Source: an uncultured Bacteroidales bacterium
Lineage (GTDB): Bacteria; Bacteroidota; Bacteroidia; Bacteroidales; UBA932
Length of the DNA stretch: 56,917 bases
Reading direction: 5' to 3'
Assembly: GCA_900319405.1 (NCBI GenBank)
Contig: ONOH01000031.1
Span: 1 to 56,917 of the forward strand
This document shows, in pieces, positions 36,321-45,251 of this stretch. The notes under the pieces were generated by a model, which saw nothing but the letters and a program-made list of their open reading frames with translations, did no database searches and was not told the origin of the DNA. Numbering within the stretch: position 1 is the first letter of the stretch; the number at the start of each line of letters is the position of its first letter. The translations under genes and the position numbers were made by a program.

Positions 36321-37226
36321 TTACTTGACGGAGATGACGGCCGAGGCGATGGAATTGAGCTTGACATCCACCGAGTCTGCACGGGAAGCCAGGATGCAAG
36401 GCACCTTGGTGCCCACGAGGAAGCCGGCCTGACGGGCGCCGTCAGAAAGTTTGGAAATGGTTTTCCAGAACACATTGGCGCTTTCGATGTTGGGGAAGAG
36501 CAGGCAGTCGGCGTCTCCGGCCACGGGGCTGGTAAGTTTCTTGATCTGGACGCTTTCCTCGTCGATGGCGACATCCAGCGCCAGCGGGCCATCCCCGATG
36601 GCCTTGATCTGGCCACGGTCACACATTTTGGCCAGCATGGCGCCCTCGATGCAGGCGGGCATGCTGTCCAGCATCTGTTCGGATGCGGCGATAAAGGCAA
36701 TCTTGGGCATGGCAATGCCGAAACTGCGGGCAATGCCGGTCACAAAGCCGGCCAGTTTTACCTTCTGGCGGAAATCGGGAGCGGGAATCACAGCCATGTC
36801 CGTAATGAACAGGAGCTTGTGGTAATTGGGGCTTTCCACCACGCCGACATGGCTCAACAGGCCCTTGGGAGGCAGCAGGCCCACTTCTTTGTTCAGGATG
36901 GCGCGCAGGAACTTGTCCGTGGAGCAAAGGCCCTTCATAAGGACATCTCCCTCTCCGTCGTGTACCATCCGGACAGCCTCCGCCACGGCTTTGAGCTCTT
37001 CCTTGATATCCACGACGGCAAACTTGGCCATATCAATACTGCACTCCCGGCACACTTTGCCGATAAGGTCCGCGTCTCCCACGAGGGTTACCTTCACAAA
37101 GCCCATATCGGAAGCCAGGGAAGCGGCTTCGATGGTATGGGAATCTACACCCCAGGCGGCAATCATCCGCTTGCAGATGCCTTTTGCCTTCAGTTCGGCA
37201 AAAAGCTCGTTGAAATTGCTGATCAT
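36321..37226 (-). CDS. Phosphate acyltransferase (phosphate butyryl/acetyltransferase family)
   Basis: A 301-residue cytosolic enzyme of the PTA_PTB family that swaps CoA for phosphate on an acyl group. It has the short length of phosphate butyryltransferase (Ptb) rather than the longer Pta of many Bacteroides, and shows DVLMKGLCSTDKFLRA (about 94-109), LLFITDMAVIPAPDF near 139-153, and GPLALDVAID, conserved in this family. Paired four bases downstream of an acetate kinase gene, it most likely supplies the acyl phosphate that the kinase turns into ATP. Whether acetyl- or butyryl-CoA is preferred cannot be read from the sequence. Confidence 0.85.
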   Translation of the reverse strand: MISNFNELFAELKAKGICKRMIAAWGVDSHTIEAASLASDMGFVKVTLVGDADLIGKVCRECSIDMAKFAVVDIKEELKAVAEAVRMVHDGEGDVLMKGLCSTDKFLRAILNKEVGLLPPKGLLSHVGVVESPNYHKLLFITDMAVIPAPDFRQKVKLAGFVTGIARSFGIAMPKIAFIAASEQMLDSMPACIEGAMLAKMCDRGQIKAIGDGPLALDVAIDEESVQIKKLTSPVAGDADCLLFPNIESANVFWKTISKLSDGARQAGFLVGTKVPCILASRADSVDVKLNSIASAVISVK

Positions 37227-37230
37227 AATC

Positions 37231-38445
37231 TTATTCTTGGTTATCAGTTACTAAATGCATAGTGTCACGGGCAATCACCAGTTCTTCGTTGGTGCAGACG
37301 AGGGCGGCCTTCACCTTGGAATCTTCCGTGGTAATGATGGCATCCTCTCCCCAGGCCACATTGGCCTCGTAATCCACCTTGATGCCCAAGTAGGAGAAAT
37401 TCTCCAGCACGCGGCGACGCAGACGACTGTTGTGCTCCCCGATGCCGCCGGTGAAGATGATAAGGTCCACCCCGTTCATAACGGCTACGTAAGAACCGAT
37501 ATTCTTGATAATGTCGTAGGTGAACTTCTTGAGGGTGAGCTTGGCCTTGGGATCTCCTCCGTTGGCCAGTTCGTCCATTTCACGGGCATCGGAAGTTTTG
37601 CAGGAAACACCCAGAAAACCCGACTTACGGTTGAGAAGGGTGGTCATCTGGTCCGGGTCCATACCCAGTTTCTTTTGCAGGTACAGGACCGCATTGGCGT
37701 CTATGTTACCCACACGGGTACCCATAATCATACCCTCCAGCGGCGTGAAGCCCATAGAAGTGTCCACACACTTGCCGTTCTGGATGGCACAGATGGAACT
37801 GCCCGCGCCCAGGTGACAGGTGATAATCTTGGAATTGTTGATGTCCAGGCCCGCCATCTTGGCTCCTTCGGCCGCCACAAACTGATGGGAGGTGCCGTGG
37901 GCGCCATAACGGCGCACGCGGAATTTCTCGTAATACTCGTAAGGCAAGCCGTACATATAGGCATAGGCCGGCATCGTCTGGTGGAAAGCCGTATCGAAGG
38001 TAACCGCCTGAGGCACGCTGGGAAGGACATCCTGCATGGCGTGGATGCCCAGCAGGTGCGCCGGATTGTGCAGCGGGGCGAAGTCTGCGCAGAAGGCAAT
38101 CTTGTCCAGCACATCCTGGTTCACCAGGACAGAGCCGGAGAAGAAGTCACCTCCCTGCACAATCCGGTGGCCCACCGCTTCAATGTCATCCAGAGACTTG
38201 AGCACGCCCGTTTCCTTGTCCGTGAGGGCCTCCAGAATGAGCTGCATGCCCACTTTGTGGTCCGGAATGGGGACATCCTTCACGATTTTGTCCTTGCCGA
38301 TGGGGCTGTACTGGAGAATACCGGCAGGCAGGCCGATTTTTTCTGCGATACCTTTGGCGATGATATCGTACGCATCGTCACTCTTCATATCCAGAAGCTG
38401 GTACTTGATGGACGAGCTGCCGCAGTTGATAACGAGAATAATCAT
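37231..38445 (-). CDS. ackA: Acetate kinase
   Basis: The enzyme makes ATP and acetate from acetyl phosphate. The 404 residues show the N-terminal phosphate motif NCGSSSIKY (8-16), HRIVQGG, the catalytic FDTAFHQTMP (about 169-178), YGAHGTSHQFV, GAGSSICAI, GTRVGNIDAN and the C-terminal FTGGIGEH. These are acetate-kinase signatures, and the length agrees; a butyrate kinase would be about 360 residues and differ in these blocks. It is the first gene of the two-gene unit. Confidence 0.95.
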   Translation of the reverse strand: MIILVINCGSSSIKYQLLDMKSDDAYDIIAKGIAEKIGLPAGILQYSPIGKDKIVKDVPIPDHKVGMQLILEALTDKETGVLKSLDDIEAVGHRIVQGGDFFSGSVLVNQDVLDKIAFCADFAPLHNPAHLLGIHAMQDVLPSVPQAVTFDTAFHQTMPAYAYMYGLPYEYYEKFRVRRYGAHGTSHQFVAAEGAKMAGLDINNSKIITCHLGAGSSICAIQNGKCVDTSMGFTPLEGMIMGTRVGNIDANAVLYLQKKLGMDPDQMTTLLNRKSGFLGVSCKTSDAREMDELANGGDPKAKLTLKKFTYDIIKNIGSYVAVMNGVDLIIFTGGIGEHNSRLRRRVLENFSYLGIKVDYEANVAWGEDAIITTEDSKVKAALVCTNEELVIARDTMHLVTDNQE

Positions 38446-38487
38446 TGTATTGTGGTTCTGAAAAAATTTATTTCGCTATGGTTTGTG

Positions 38488-38495
38488 CAAAGATA
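38488..38495 (-). promoter_or_regulatory. -7 box of the ackA promoter
   Basis: The minus strand reads TATCTTTG, 42 bases before the ackA ATG. The -33 element is not clear and would fall close to the divergent ComEC-like start at 38521. Confidence 0.55.
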
Positions 38496-38520
38496 CGAAA
38501 TTATTGCTAATTTCGCACGT

Positions 38521-39600
38521 ATGGTCGAGGCGAAAAGCATAGAAACGCTGTCCGTTTCTTTCACGGCAGGCGTCATCGCGGGAACAGGGCTCTCCGGTGC
38601 CGGTCCCGCCCTTCCCCTGGCCCTCCTGTCCCTGCTGCTCCTTCCCCTTGTATTCCGTCATTGGCTGATACGCCTGCCTTCTGCCGGAAGTGTCACGGTG
38701 ATGGCCCTTACTTTTCTGCTGCTGGGAATGTTCTGCGCGTGGAACGGGGCCCAGCCCGGGATTCCGCTCCTGAGCCCCTTGGAGGATGTGGCCATCCGCT
38801 CGGCCGATGCCCTGAGAGGCCTTATCGACTCCATCCCCTTCGGACAAAAGGAGACCGCCCCCCTTCTGAAGGCTCTATTGACAGGAGACCGGAGCGGGCT
38901 CTCTCCCGAAACCGTAGCCGCCTTCCGCGGGAGCGGAGCCTCCCACTTGCTGGCGCTCTCCGGACTTCACATGGGAGTTATCTACCTGATTTTCGACAAG
39001 TTGTCCCCAATCATCGGCCAAAGCCGGACGGCCCGGAAAGTCCGCTACGCCTTCATCCTGACCGGAGCCGGTTTCTTTACCCTGATGACCGGAGCCGGTC
39101 CCTCCATCGTCCGGGCCTTCCTGTTCATCGCCATCCGCGAAACGCTCCGCCTCACGGGGAGGCCCTGCCGCTCCGGCAAGGTATTGGCCCTGGCCCTCCT
39201 TGTCCAGTTGGTAATGGATCCCGGCGTCATCCGCAGCCTGGGCTTCCAGCTTTCCTATCTGGCGATGGCCGGCATCTTCCTTCTCTATCCCATTCTGGAG
39301 AAGTGGTATCCGGAGGGCAGTCCGCGGGATCCTTTCCGGCGCATCTGGCAGATGGCCGCCCTCAGCATCAGCTGCCAGGTTTTCACCGGTCCGCTGGCCT
39401 GGTTGCGCTTCCACAGCTTCCCCACCTACTTTCTCCTGACAAACCTGCTGGCCCTCCCCCTCACCAGCGCCCTGATGGGAGCCTCCCTTTTGACCCTGAT
39501 CCTTTCGGTACCGGGAATGTGCCCGGCCATGCTGATAACAATTACAAACGGCCTGGGCCGCCTGTTGCTGTTTGTGTTGAAAGTCATTGCCTCAATGTGA
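38521..39600 (+). CDS. ComEC/Rec2-like membrane protein, core domain only
   Basis: The start is placed at ATG 38521 because the open frame before it is antisense to ackA. The 359-residue product has around ten hydrophobic segments and the Competence-domain signature: TAPLLKALLTGDRSGL near 115-130, FRGSGASHLLALSGLHMGVIY near 140-160, and GPSIVRAF with LGFQLSYLAMAGIFLL after it. Full ComEC proteins are 650-800 residues with an N-terminal OB domain and a C-terminal metallo-beta-lactamase domain; neither is present, and downstream DNA encodes ApbE on the other strand. It may be a DNA uptake channel core or have another role. The 3' end overlaps the convergent apbE gene by 17 bases. Confidence 0.75.
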   Translation: MVEAKSIETLSVSFTAGVIAGTGLSGAGPALPLALLSLLLLPLVFRHWLIRLPSAGSVTVMALTFLLLGMFCAWNGAQPGIPLLSPLEDVAIRSADALRGLIDSIPFGQKETAPLLKALLTGDRSGLSPETVAAFRGSGASHLLALSGLHMGVIYLIFDKLSPIIGQSRTARKVRYAFILTGAGFFTLMTGAGPSIVRAFLFIAIRETLRLTGRPCRSGKVLALALLVQLVMDPGVIRSLGFQLSYLAMAGIFLLYPILEKWYPEGSPRDPFRRIWQMAALSISCQVFTGPLAWLRFHSFPTYFLLTNLLALPLTSALMGASLLTLILSVPGMCPAMLITITNGLGRLLLFVLKVIASM

Positions 39601-40606
39601 AGCCGGGGGTGGCCCATTCTCTCATTTGCCCTTTCCCGTCTTCGTAGATCAGGTAGCCCTCCAGTTCCGGATTTTGCAAAAGTAGCGTCTTGGACTCATC
39701 CAGTCCCAGCACCATGCACCAGGTGGCCACGGCGTCGGCATCGGCCGAACTCCGGGCCGATACGACCGTGGCGCTCAGAAGGTTATGAGAAACCGGGAAA
39801 CCCGTCCGGGGGTTGATGGTGTGGGCATACTTTCGCCCGTCCCGGATGTAGAATTTGCGGTAATTGCCGGATGTCACCACTCCGCACGCTTTCCCGCCGG
39901 AAGTCCAGATGCCGTCCAGTTCTCCGGAAGGCTCTTCCGGCTGGTCCACCGGACGGTCTATCCCCACGGCCCATTCCTTCCCGAAGGGATTCAGCCCGTC
40001 ACACCAGATTTCTCCGATATCCACCAGCATATCCTTTACGCCTATCCCATACAGGTAACGTGCAATCACGTCGCAGCTGTAACCCTGGGCGATGGCATTG
40101 TAATTGAGCCGGGGAAAACCCATCCTGGCGGGGTCCACGAGCCCATCTTCCACAGGCAAAGCATCAGGAAGACGGCCCATCCCGCAGCTTTCCAGCAGCA
40201 CGGCCACCTCCTCCTCAGAAGGGAAGCGACTATTTTTGAAGCCGAAGCCCCAAGCATCGTAGAGCGGGCCGGCAGCACAGTCCAGCATTCCTTCCGACTG
40301 CTCCCAGTACCGGCGGGCCAGACGGTACATTTCCAGAAAAAGCGGGGTGGCAGGCACCTTCTCTCCTGCATTGAAACGGGACACCAGAGACTTCTTGTTG
40401 TATCCGGAAAGTGTCGTATCTATATGTGTCAGAAGGGCATCCACGCTGTCGCGGATGGTTTCGAGGGGAATCTTTACGCCTTCAATGTTCAGCTTCACCG
40501 TATAACTGCCACCCTGCGCATAGCCGCTGATACGGACATATCTGTGGCCGGGATTGGAGCAGGCGAGGACAAACAAAACGGCGCACAGCGAGAGGAGTTT
40601 TTTCAT
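39584..40606 (-). CDS. apbE: FAD:protein FMN transferase (ApbE), lipoprotein
   Basis: ApbE attaches FMN to threonines of exported or membrane flavoproteins such as the NqrC and RnfG subunits. The 340 residues start with a signal peptide and lipobox VLAC (Cys16), so the enzyme is exported. Family motifs include SLVSRFNAGE near 60, YDAWGFGFKN near 109-118, ARMGFPRLNYNAIAQGYSCD (flavin-binding), VDIGEIWCDG and TINPRTGFPV, with SADADAVATWCMVLG near the end. No target flavoprotein gene is in the window. Confidence 0.92.
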   Translation of the reverse strand: MKKLLSLCAVLFVLACSNPGHRYVRISGYAQGGSYTVKLNIEGVKIPLETIRDSVDALLTHIDTTLSGYNKKSLVSRFNAGEKVPATPLFLEMYRLARRYWEQSEGMLDCAAGPLYDAWGFGFKNSRFPSEEEVAVLLESCGMGRLPDALPVEDGLVDPARMGFPRLNYNAIAQGYSCDVIARYLYGIGVKDMLVDIGEIWCDGLNPFGKEWAVGIDRPVDQPEEPSGELDGIWTSGGKACGVVTSGNYRKFYIRDGRKYAHTINPRTGFPVSHNLLSATVVSARSSADADAVATWCMVLGLDESKTLLLQNPELEGYLIYEDGKGQMREWATPGFTLRQ

Positions 40607-40644
40607 CTTGGCAAGAAATTTGCGTAAAATTACGAAAAAATAGC

Positions 40645-40652
40645 GATATTTG
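40645..40652 (+). promoter_or_regulatory. -7-like box of the FISUMP lipoprotein gene
   Basis: GATATTTG differs from TAnnTTTG only in the first base and lies 19 bases before the ATG at 40672, in the divergent gap with apbE. Confidence 0.4.
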
Positions 40653-40671
40653 CAGGTTGAGAAGACAGTAT

Positions 40672-41634
40672 ATGAAAAAAATAGAAGCCATCCTGATAAT
40701 CCTTGCCTTCGGTGTTTCCCTGCTTTCCTGCAAGAAAAACGACGACGACACCAATCTTCCTTCCCTAAGCGGATTCAGCATCAATACCGCCACTCCTTTT
40801 GTCAGGGAAGGAACCACCCAGGTATTCAGACTGGACTTGTCCGGACTTACCACCTCCGACCGAAGCACTCCGGGGCCCCTGGGCGTCGCCTGGCACATTA
40901 CCGGATCGGCCAGAGATACCGTCACGCTGGATGTCAAGACAAGCAACCCCCCGTTCAGCGTCACCCTGGACAAGGCCGGAAACTACACGGTAACGTGCTT
41001 TCTTTTCTCTGTCGATGAAAAATACTACGGGACTTCCGTTACCACCTCTTTTTCCGTCATCAATCCGGAAACCGCCCTCGAAGGCCTGGATGGCGATGAA
41101 ATCATCACTATCGATGGCCATCCTTATTTCGCCCTACACGCCGGCGGCCTGACCTGGATGGGACAGAACCTCTACGGAACGCTCGTCGGCAGGGACTATA
41201 AAGACTGCGAAGTGGTGTCGGACATCTTTGGCCGCTACTACACCTGGGAAGAGGCACGAAGCGTCTGTCCGGATGGCTGGCGCCTCCCTACGGCGCAGGA
41301 ATTTGACACTGCCCTAGGATCTGTCGCCGGAGACCTGATGGCGAACGCCAGGTTCCAGGGTATCGAAATGTGGCCCTACTGGCCCCAGGTTAAAATAACC
41401 AACGCCTTCAAATTCAACGCCATCCCCACCGGCTATATGGACCTCACCACCGAAAGCCTGATGTACGGCTACCAGGATTACGCCTGCTGGTGGACGGCCG
41501 ATGAACTGGAAGATGTGGATATGGGCGTTTTCCGCTACCTGTACAAGGATCAGCCCGTCATAATGAAAGGCAAAGGAAGCAAAACTTCCCTTGCCCTCAA
41601 TGTACGCTGCGTAAAAGAAATCAGTGAAGACTAA
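40672..41634 (+). CDS. FISUMP-domain lipoprotein
   Basis: Start taken at ATG 40672 (MKKIEAIL), giving 320 residues with lipobox SLLSC (Cys20). After an Ig-like N-terminal half (about 35-140, CKKNDDD then strands ending in FSVIN), the C-terminal half holds the 'Fibrobacter succinogenes major paralogous' domain (PF09603): TWMGQNLYGT, GRYYTWEEARSVCPDGWRLP at about 191-210, FNAIPTGYMDL, CWWTADE and a last LNVRCVKE. This domain occurs on many surface proteins of Bacteroidota and Fibrobacteres; function unknown. The gene is single and convergent with the LolA-like gene. Confidence 0.82.
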   Translation: MKKIEAILIILAFGVSLLSCKKNDDDTNLPSLSGFSINTATPFVREGTTQVFRLDLSGLTTSDRSTPGPLGVAWHITGSARDTVTLDVKTSNPPFSVTLDKAGNYTVTCFLFSVDEKYYGTSVTTSFSVINPETALEGLDGDEIITIDGHPYFALHAGGLTWMGQNLYGTLVGRDYKDCEVVSDIFGRYYTWEEARSVCPDGWRLPTAQEFDTALGSVAGDLMANARFQGIEMWPYWPQVKITNAFKFNAIPTGYMDLTTESLMYGYQDYACWWTADELEDVDMGVFRYLYKDQPVIMKGKGSKTSLALNVRCVKEISED

Positions 41635-42158
41635 CGCAAGTCCGTTATCACGTAGTCTTTTGAAAGCGATTTCTGCTCCGGCGAGAAGTCGCTTTTTCCT
41701 TGCGGCTCTCCATAAACGATGTTTTTCAGGAGAAAACGGGCTTTCGTATCATCGTCCAGGACAAGCGTTATGTCCAGGAAATCCTTTCCGGACGCATTGA
41801 CCACAATCTTGTCCCCGTAGTTTTTGTAAGAGGCTATAAAAAGCGCCGGGTTGGTAAAGAGGTCTTCCTTTTCCACCTTTTCGACCACTGCTTCCCGGGC
41901 CGATTCGTCCAGTGTCCAGCGGGTGCTCCCGTCGCTGATGACTTTGAGCCCAAGGCCGTCCAGGGAGTACGCATTGCCCTCCACGCAGACGTCTCCCTCG
42001 GTAACGGGATTGAAATCCCCTCCGCCCCGGGAGAGCGAATAGCTGTAGTGAAAACGGACACGGTGTCCTTCCACCTTGTCCAGAAGGGGAATCCCGCCTT
42101 GGGCGCCGGCACTCAGACAGCCCCAAAACAAGGAAACGATGATCAAGAGTCTTTTCAT
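41631..42158 (-). CDS. LolA-like putative outer-membrane lipoprotein carrier
   Basis: A 175-residue periplasmic protein with a cleavable signal peptide (about 1-20, ending SAGAQ). The mature part has the LolA-like half-barrel pattern: VRFHYSYSLSR, GDVCVEGNAYSLDGLGLKVISDGSTRWTLDE and repeated short strands up to YVITDL. Bacteroidota have this divergent form directly after ftsK, as here, with a four-base overlap. A role in carrying lipoproteins across the periplasm is inferred from the fold. Confidence 0.75.
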   Translation of the reverse strand: MKRLLIIVSLFWGCLSAGAQGGIPLLDKVEGHRVRFHYSYSLSRGGGDFNPVTEGDVCVEGNAYSLDGLGLKVISDGSTRWTLDESAREAVVEKVEKEDLFTNPALFIASYKNYGDKIVVNASGKDFLDITLVLDDDTKARFLLKNIVYGEPQGKSDFSPEQKSLSKDYVITDLR

Positions 42159-44566
42159 TCCGGGTTCATAAAACGCTGCAGGACCTCGTCCAGTTCTGCC
42201 AGATCCTTCACCAGGACTTCACGCGGCTTGGAGCCGTTTTGCGGGCCCACGATGCCGGCAGCTTCCAACTGGTCCATTACTCTTCCTGCTTTTGCATAAC
42301 CCATGCCAAGCTTGCGCTGGAGGTCTGAAGTGGATCCTCTCTGATTCAGGACAATGGTGCGGGCAGCCTCTTCGAAACGCTCGTCCAGCTTGTTCATATC
42401 CACCATTCCGCCACTGCTTTCTTCTCCTTCCGCCACCGGCGGTTCCGGCAGATAATACGGCGTGTTGTAACTCTTCTGGTAGCCGATCTGGTCCCCTACC
42501 GCCTTGGTCAGGTCCACAATTTCATCATTGCCGATAAAGGCACACTGGACGCGTTCCATCTCTACGCCGGTGTACAGGAGCATATCTCCCCGGCCGATGA
42601 GCTTGTCGGCCCCCGGCTGGTCCAGGATGGTGGAGGAGTCTATGCGGGAGGTTACGCGGAACGCAATGCGCATCGGGAAATTGGCCTTGATGAGACCGGT
42701 GATCACGTCCACTGTGGGACGCTGGGTGGCCAGGATGCAGTGCAGGCCGGCCGCACGCCCCTTTTGCGCCAGACGGATGACCGAAGTGGTGATGCTGCGG
42801 GAGAGGGCCTTCGATTCGGGTCCGGAGCCCACGGACATCGTGAGGTCGGCGTATTCGTCTATGATAACCACGATGTACGGAAGGAAGTGGTGGCCTTCAT
42901 CGGCCCTGAGATGGTGCTCCTTCCACTTGCTGTTGTAAAGCTTGATGTTGTTCACATAGGCCTTGGACAAGAGGGCGTAGCGATCATCCATCTCCACGCA
43001 GAGGGAGTTGAGGATGGCCGCCGCGTCCTTGGCGTTCTTGACAATGGCCCTTTCGGCCTCTTCCTGCTGGCTCACGGCATTGGGCAACACGGCCAGGTAA
43101 TGGTGCAGAAGATTGGCATAGGAGGAAAACTCCACCATCTTGGGATCCACAAAGACGAACTTGAGTTCCGAAGGGTGCTTGGCATACAGCAGAGATGCCA
43201 CTATCACGTTCAGGCCCACGGATTTACCCTGCTTGGTGGCACCGGCCACCAGAAGGTGCGGCGCGTCGGCCAGGTCGAACACCTTCACCTGCTGGGAAAT
43301 GGTATAGCCGATGGCAACCGGCAGTTCCGACTTGCTCTCCCGGAAAGCCTCATCGTTGAGAAGGGCCTTCAACGGCACCATCGAAGCCTTGTCATTGGCC
43401 ACCTCGATGCCCACCGAATCCGACAGAGTGGTGATGCGCACCCCCTTGGCATTCAGTGAAATGCCGATATCTTCCTGCAACTGCTTGATGGCCGATATCT
43501 TCACGCCCGGTGCCGGATACACCTTATACAGCGTGACGGTGGGGCCCACGATGGCCGTAACATCCTTTACCTGGATCTTGTAACTGGCCAGGGTTGCACG
43601 GATCTTGTTGTTGTTGCGGCTCAACTCATCCTGCGAGACCTCATGCCGGGCATTGGCATAGTCTCCGAGGATGCTCAGGGACGGGGTTTTGTATTTGGGA
43701 AGCCCGTCCGGCGGGTCCAGCCGGTTGTCGATGGGCTTGAGCGGTTCCTTCACTTCCTGCTCCAGGGTATCGTCGGTAATGACATGGATTCCGGCTTCCT
43801 TCTCATCTTTCTCCACCCTTTCCGTTTCATCCTTCTCCCTCGTATCCGTTCCGGTTTTCGTATCCGCCGGCTCTTCCTCAGAGTCCGTGTCGGATACGAT
43901 AATCTCGGGCGGAACCACCTCCTCTTCTTTCTCCAGGGTGTCGAAGGTTTCCACCGGCAACTCATCGAGCGGTTCATCCTCCTGAGGGGCAGGTTTTTTC
44001 CCCATCAGCCAATCGGCAAAACGCGCACTCATACAGTAGAACCAGAATCCCAACAGCGTCAGGAGCAGAACACCCGTGATAATCTCCCCCACCTTACTGA
44101 CCAAAAAACCCGTCACCGCGGTACCGGCGCGACCGCCCGGTCCCCCACCGAAAGCAAACTCCCAGTCAGGATACAGCATTCCCGCCAGGGCCAGCATCCA
44201 GGACAGGAGGAACGTAAGGGTAAGAAGTCCGAAAAACCATTTTTTCAAACGGATGGGACTCTCCTTCCACAACAATTTCATGCACCAGGCCAGCAGCAGC
44301 ACAATGAGGCAGAAAGCCGCCAGCCCGAAACTATCCGTCACCAGAAAATGGCCCAGGGAAAGGCCCGAGGAAGCGGCGGCATTCTCGATGGCCGGATCGC
44401 CGGCTGCGCTCAGGGCGCTCTGGTCCTGCTTCCAGGTGAAGAGGTAGGAAACTACCGAGATGATCACCGTAAGCGTGACAAGAAATACAAGGCAGATACC
44501 CGCATAGCGGATACCTGTCTGTTTGCGTTCCGTGAGGGAATTCCAGTACTTGGTAAAAGGATTCAT
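42155..44566 (-). CDS. ftsK: DNA translocase FtsK/SpoIIIE
   Basis: FtsK pumps chromosome ends through the septum and activates XerCD at dif. The 803 residues include four N-terminal membrane helices within the first 180, an acidic low-complexity linker (about 200-280), the alpha/beta motor with Walker A GATKQGKS at 442-449 and the downstream VVIIDEYADLTM Walker B, and a C-terminal gamma winged-helix domain (QRKLGMGYAKAGRVMDQLEAAGIVG). All parts are intact. It overlaps the DUF4290 gene start and the LolA-like gene by four bases on each side. Confidence 0.96.
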   Translation of the reverse strand: MNPFTKYWNSLTERKQTGIRYAGICLVFLVTLTVIISVVSYLFTWKQDQSALSAAGDPAIENAAASSGLSLGHFLVTDSFGLAAFCLIVLLLAWCMKLLWKESPIRLKKWFFGLLTLTFLLSWMLALAGMLYPDWEFAFGGGPGGRAGTAVTGFLVSKVGEIITGVLLLTLLGFWFYCMSARFADWLMGKKPAPQEDEPLDELPVETFDTLEKEEEVVPPEIIVSDTDSEEEPADTKTGTDTREKDETERVEKDEKEAGIHVITDDTLEQEVKEPLKPIDNRLDPPDGLPKYKTPSLSILGDYANARHEVSQDELSRNNNKIRATLASYKIQVKDVTAIVGPTVTLYKVYPAPGVKISAIKQLQEDIGISLNAKGVRITTLSDSVGIEVANDKASMVPLKALLNDEAFRESKSELPVAIGYTISQQVKVFDLADAPHLLVAGATKQGKSVGLNVIVASLLYAKHPSELKFVFVDPKMVEFSSYANLLHHYLAVLPNAVSQQEEAERAIVKNAKDAAAILNSLCVEMDDRYALLSKAYVNNIKLYNSKWKEHHLRADEGHHFLPYIVVIIDEYADLTMSVGSGPESKALSRSITTSVIRLAQKGRAAGLHCILATQRPTVDVITGLIKANFPMRIAFRVTSRIDSSTILDQPGADKLIGRGDMLLYTGVEMERVQCAFIGNDEIVDLTKAVGDQIGYQKSYNTPYYLPEPPVAEGEESSGGMVDMNKLDERFEEAARTIVLNQRGSTSDLQRKLGMGYAKAGRVMDQLEAAGIVGPQNGSKPREVLVKDLAELDEVLQRFMNPE

Positions 44567-45234
44567 TTCTTCTTGCCGTTTTTACCTCTGAAATTCCGGT
44601 TGAACTTTCCGCCCTTTCCGGCGGGGAAACCCAGATTGAGTCCCGGACGTGCGAAAGAGGCATCGGCCGATATCTTGGCCAGCTCTATCCCTTCCGGGAC
44701 GGTGACACGGCCGCCCGAGAGGCGCTCAATGTCCTGGAAAATGGTGGCGTCGGACACGGTATCCTTGTTCCAGATGAGATACTGCTGACGCATATAGATG
44801 GCCAGGGAGCGGATCATTGCCGTTTTGGTTTCTCCTTCCGGCTCCGAGGCAATCAGGTCCAGGATGCTCTCTATGTTGCGGCCGTAATGGCGCGCACGGA
44901 TGGGCTTGGTGTTGAGGGGAATGGGGTCCGGACGGCTGTTGATTACCTCCGGATGGGGTTTGGGGAAGGGAGCGTCCACATCCAGGTCGTACCCGGCGAT
45001 AATGAACAGGTGATCCCAGAGTTTCTGGGAGAAATTCTCCTGCTGGTGAACCTGCGGATTCAGGGTTTCCATTACCTTGACCACGGCATAGGCCTGCTCT
45101 GTCCGCTTTTCCCGGTCCGGGATATTTTTGAGCTGCTCCACCATATTGAGCACGTTTCTCCCGTACTCGGGCATCTGCAGTTTCTCCACTTCCGTGTTAT
45201 AATAAAGCTTGATTGTGTTCTCACTTGCTTCCAT
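44563..45234 (-). CDS. DUF4290-family protein
   Basis: A 223-residue soluble protein of a family that, to my knowledge, is confined to Bacteroidota. Conserved stretches are YNTEVEKLQMPEYGRNV (12-28), LWDHLFIIAGYDLDVDAPFP, HYGRNIESIL and MRQQYLIWNKDTVSDATIF, followed by a lysine/glycine-rich tail (GKGGKFNRNFRGKNGKKK) that could bind nucleic acid. Function unknown. It precedes ftsK with a four-base overlap. Confidence 0.85.
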   Translation of the reverse strand: MEASENTIKLYYNTEVEKLQMPEYGRNVLNMVEQLKNIPDREKRTEQAYAVVKVMETLNPQVHQQENFSQKLWDHLFIIAGYDLDVDAPFPKPHPEVINSRPDPIPLNTKPIRARHYGRNIESILDLIASEPEGETKTAMIRSLAIYMRQQYLIWNKDTVSDATIFQDIERLSGGRVTVPEGIELAKISADASFARPGLNLGFPAGKGGKFNRNFRGKNGKKK

Positions 45235-45251
45235 AGACGCACTGTATCTTT

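Noticed and set aside
37255-38520. Extension of the ComEC-like frame to 781 codons
   Set aside because: The added N-terminal 420 codons are antisense to ackA; hydrophobic competence sequence begins only after the ATG at 38521.
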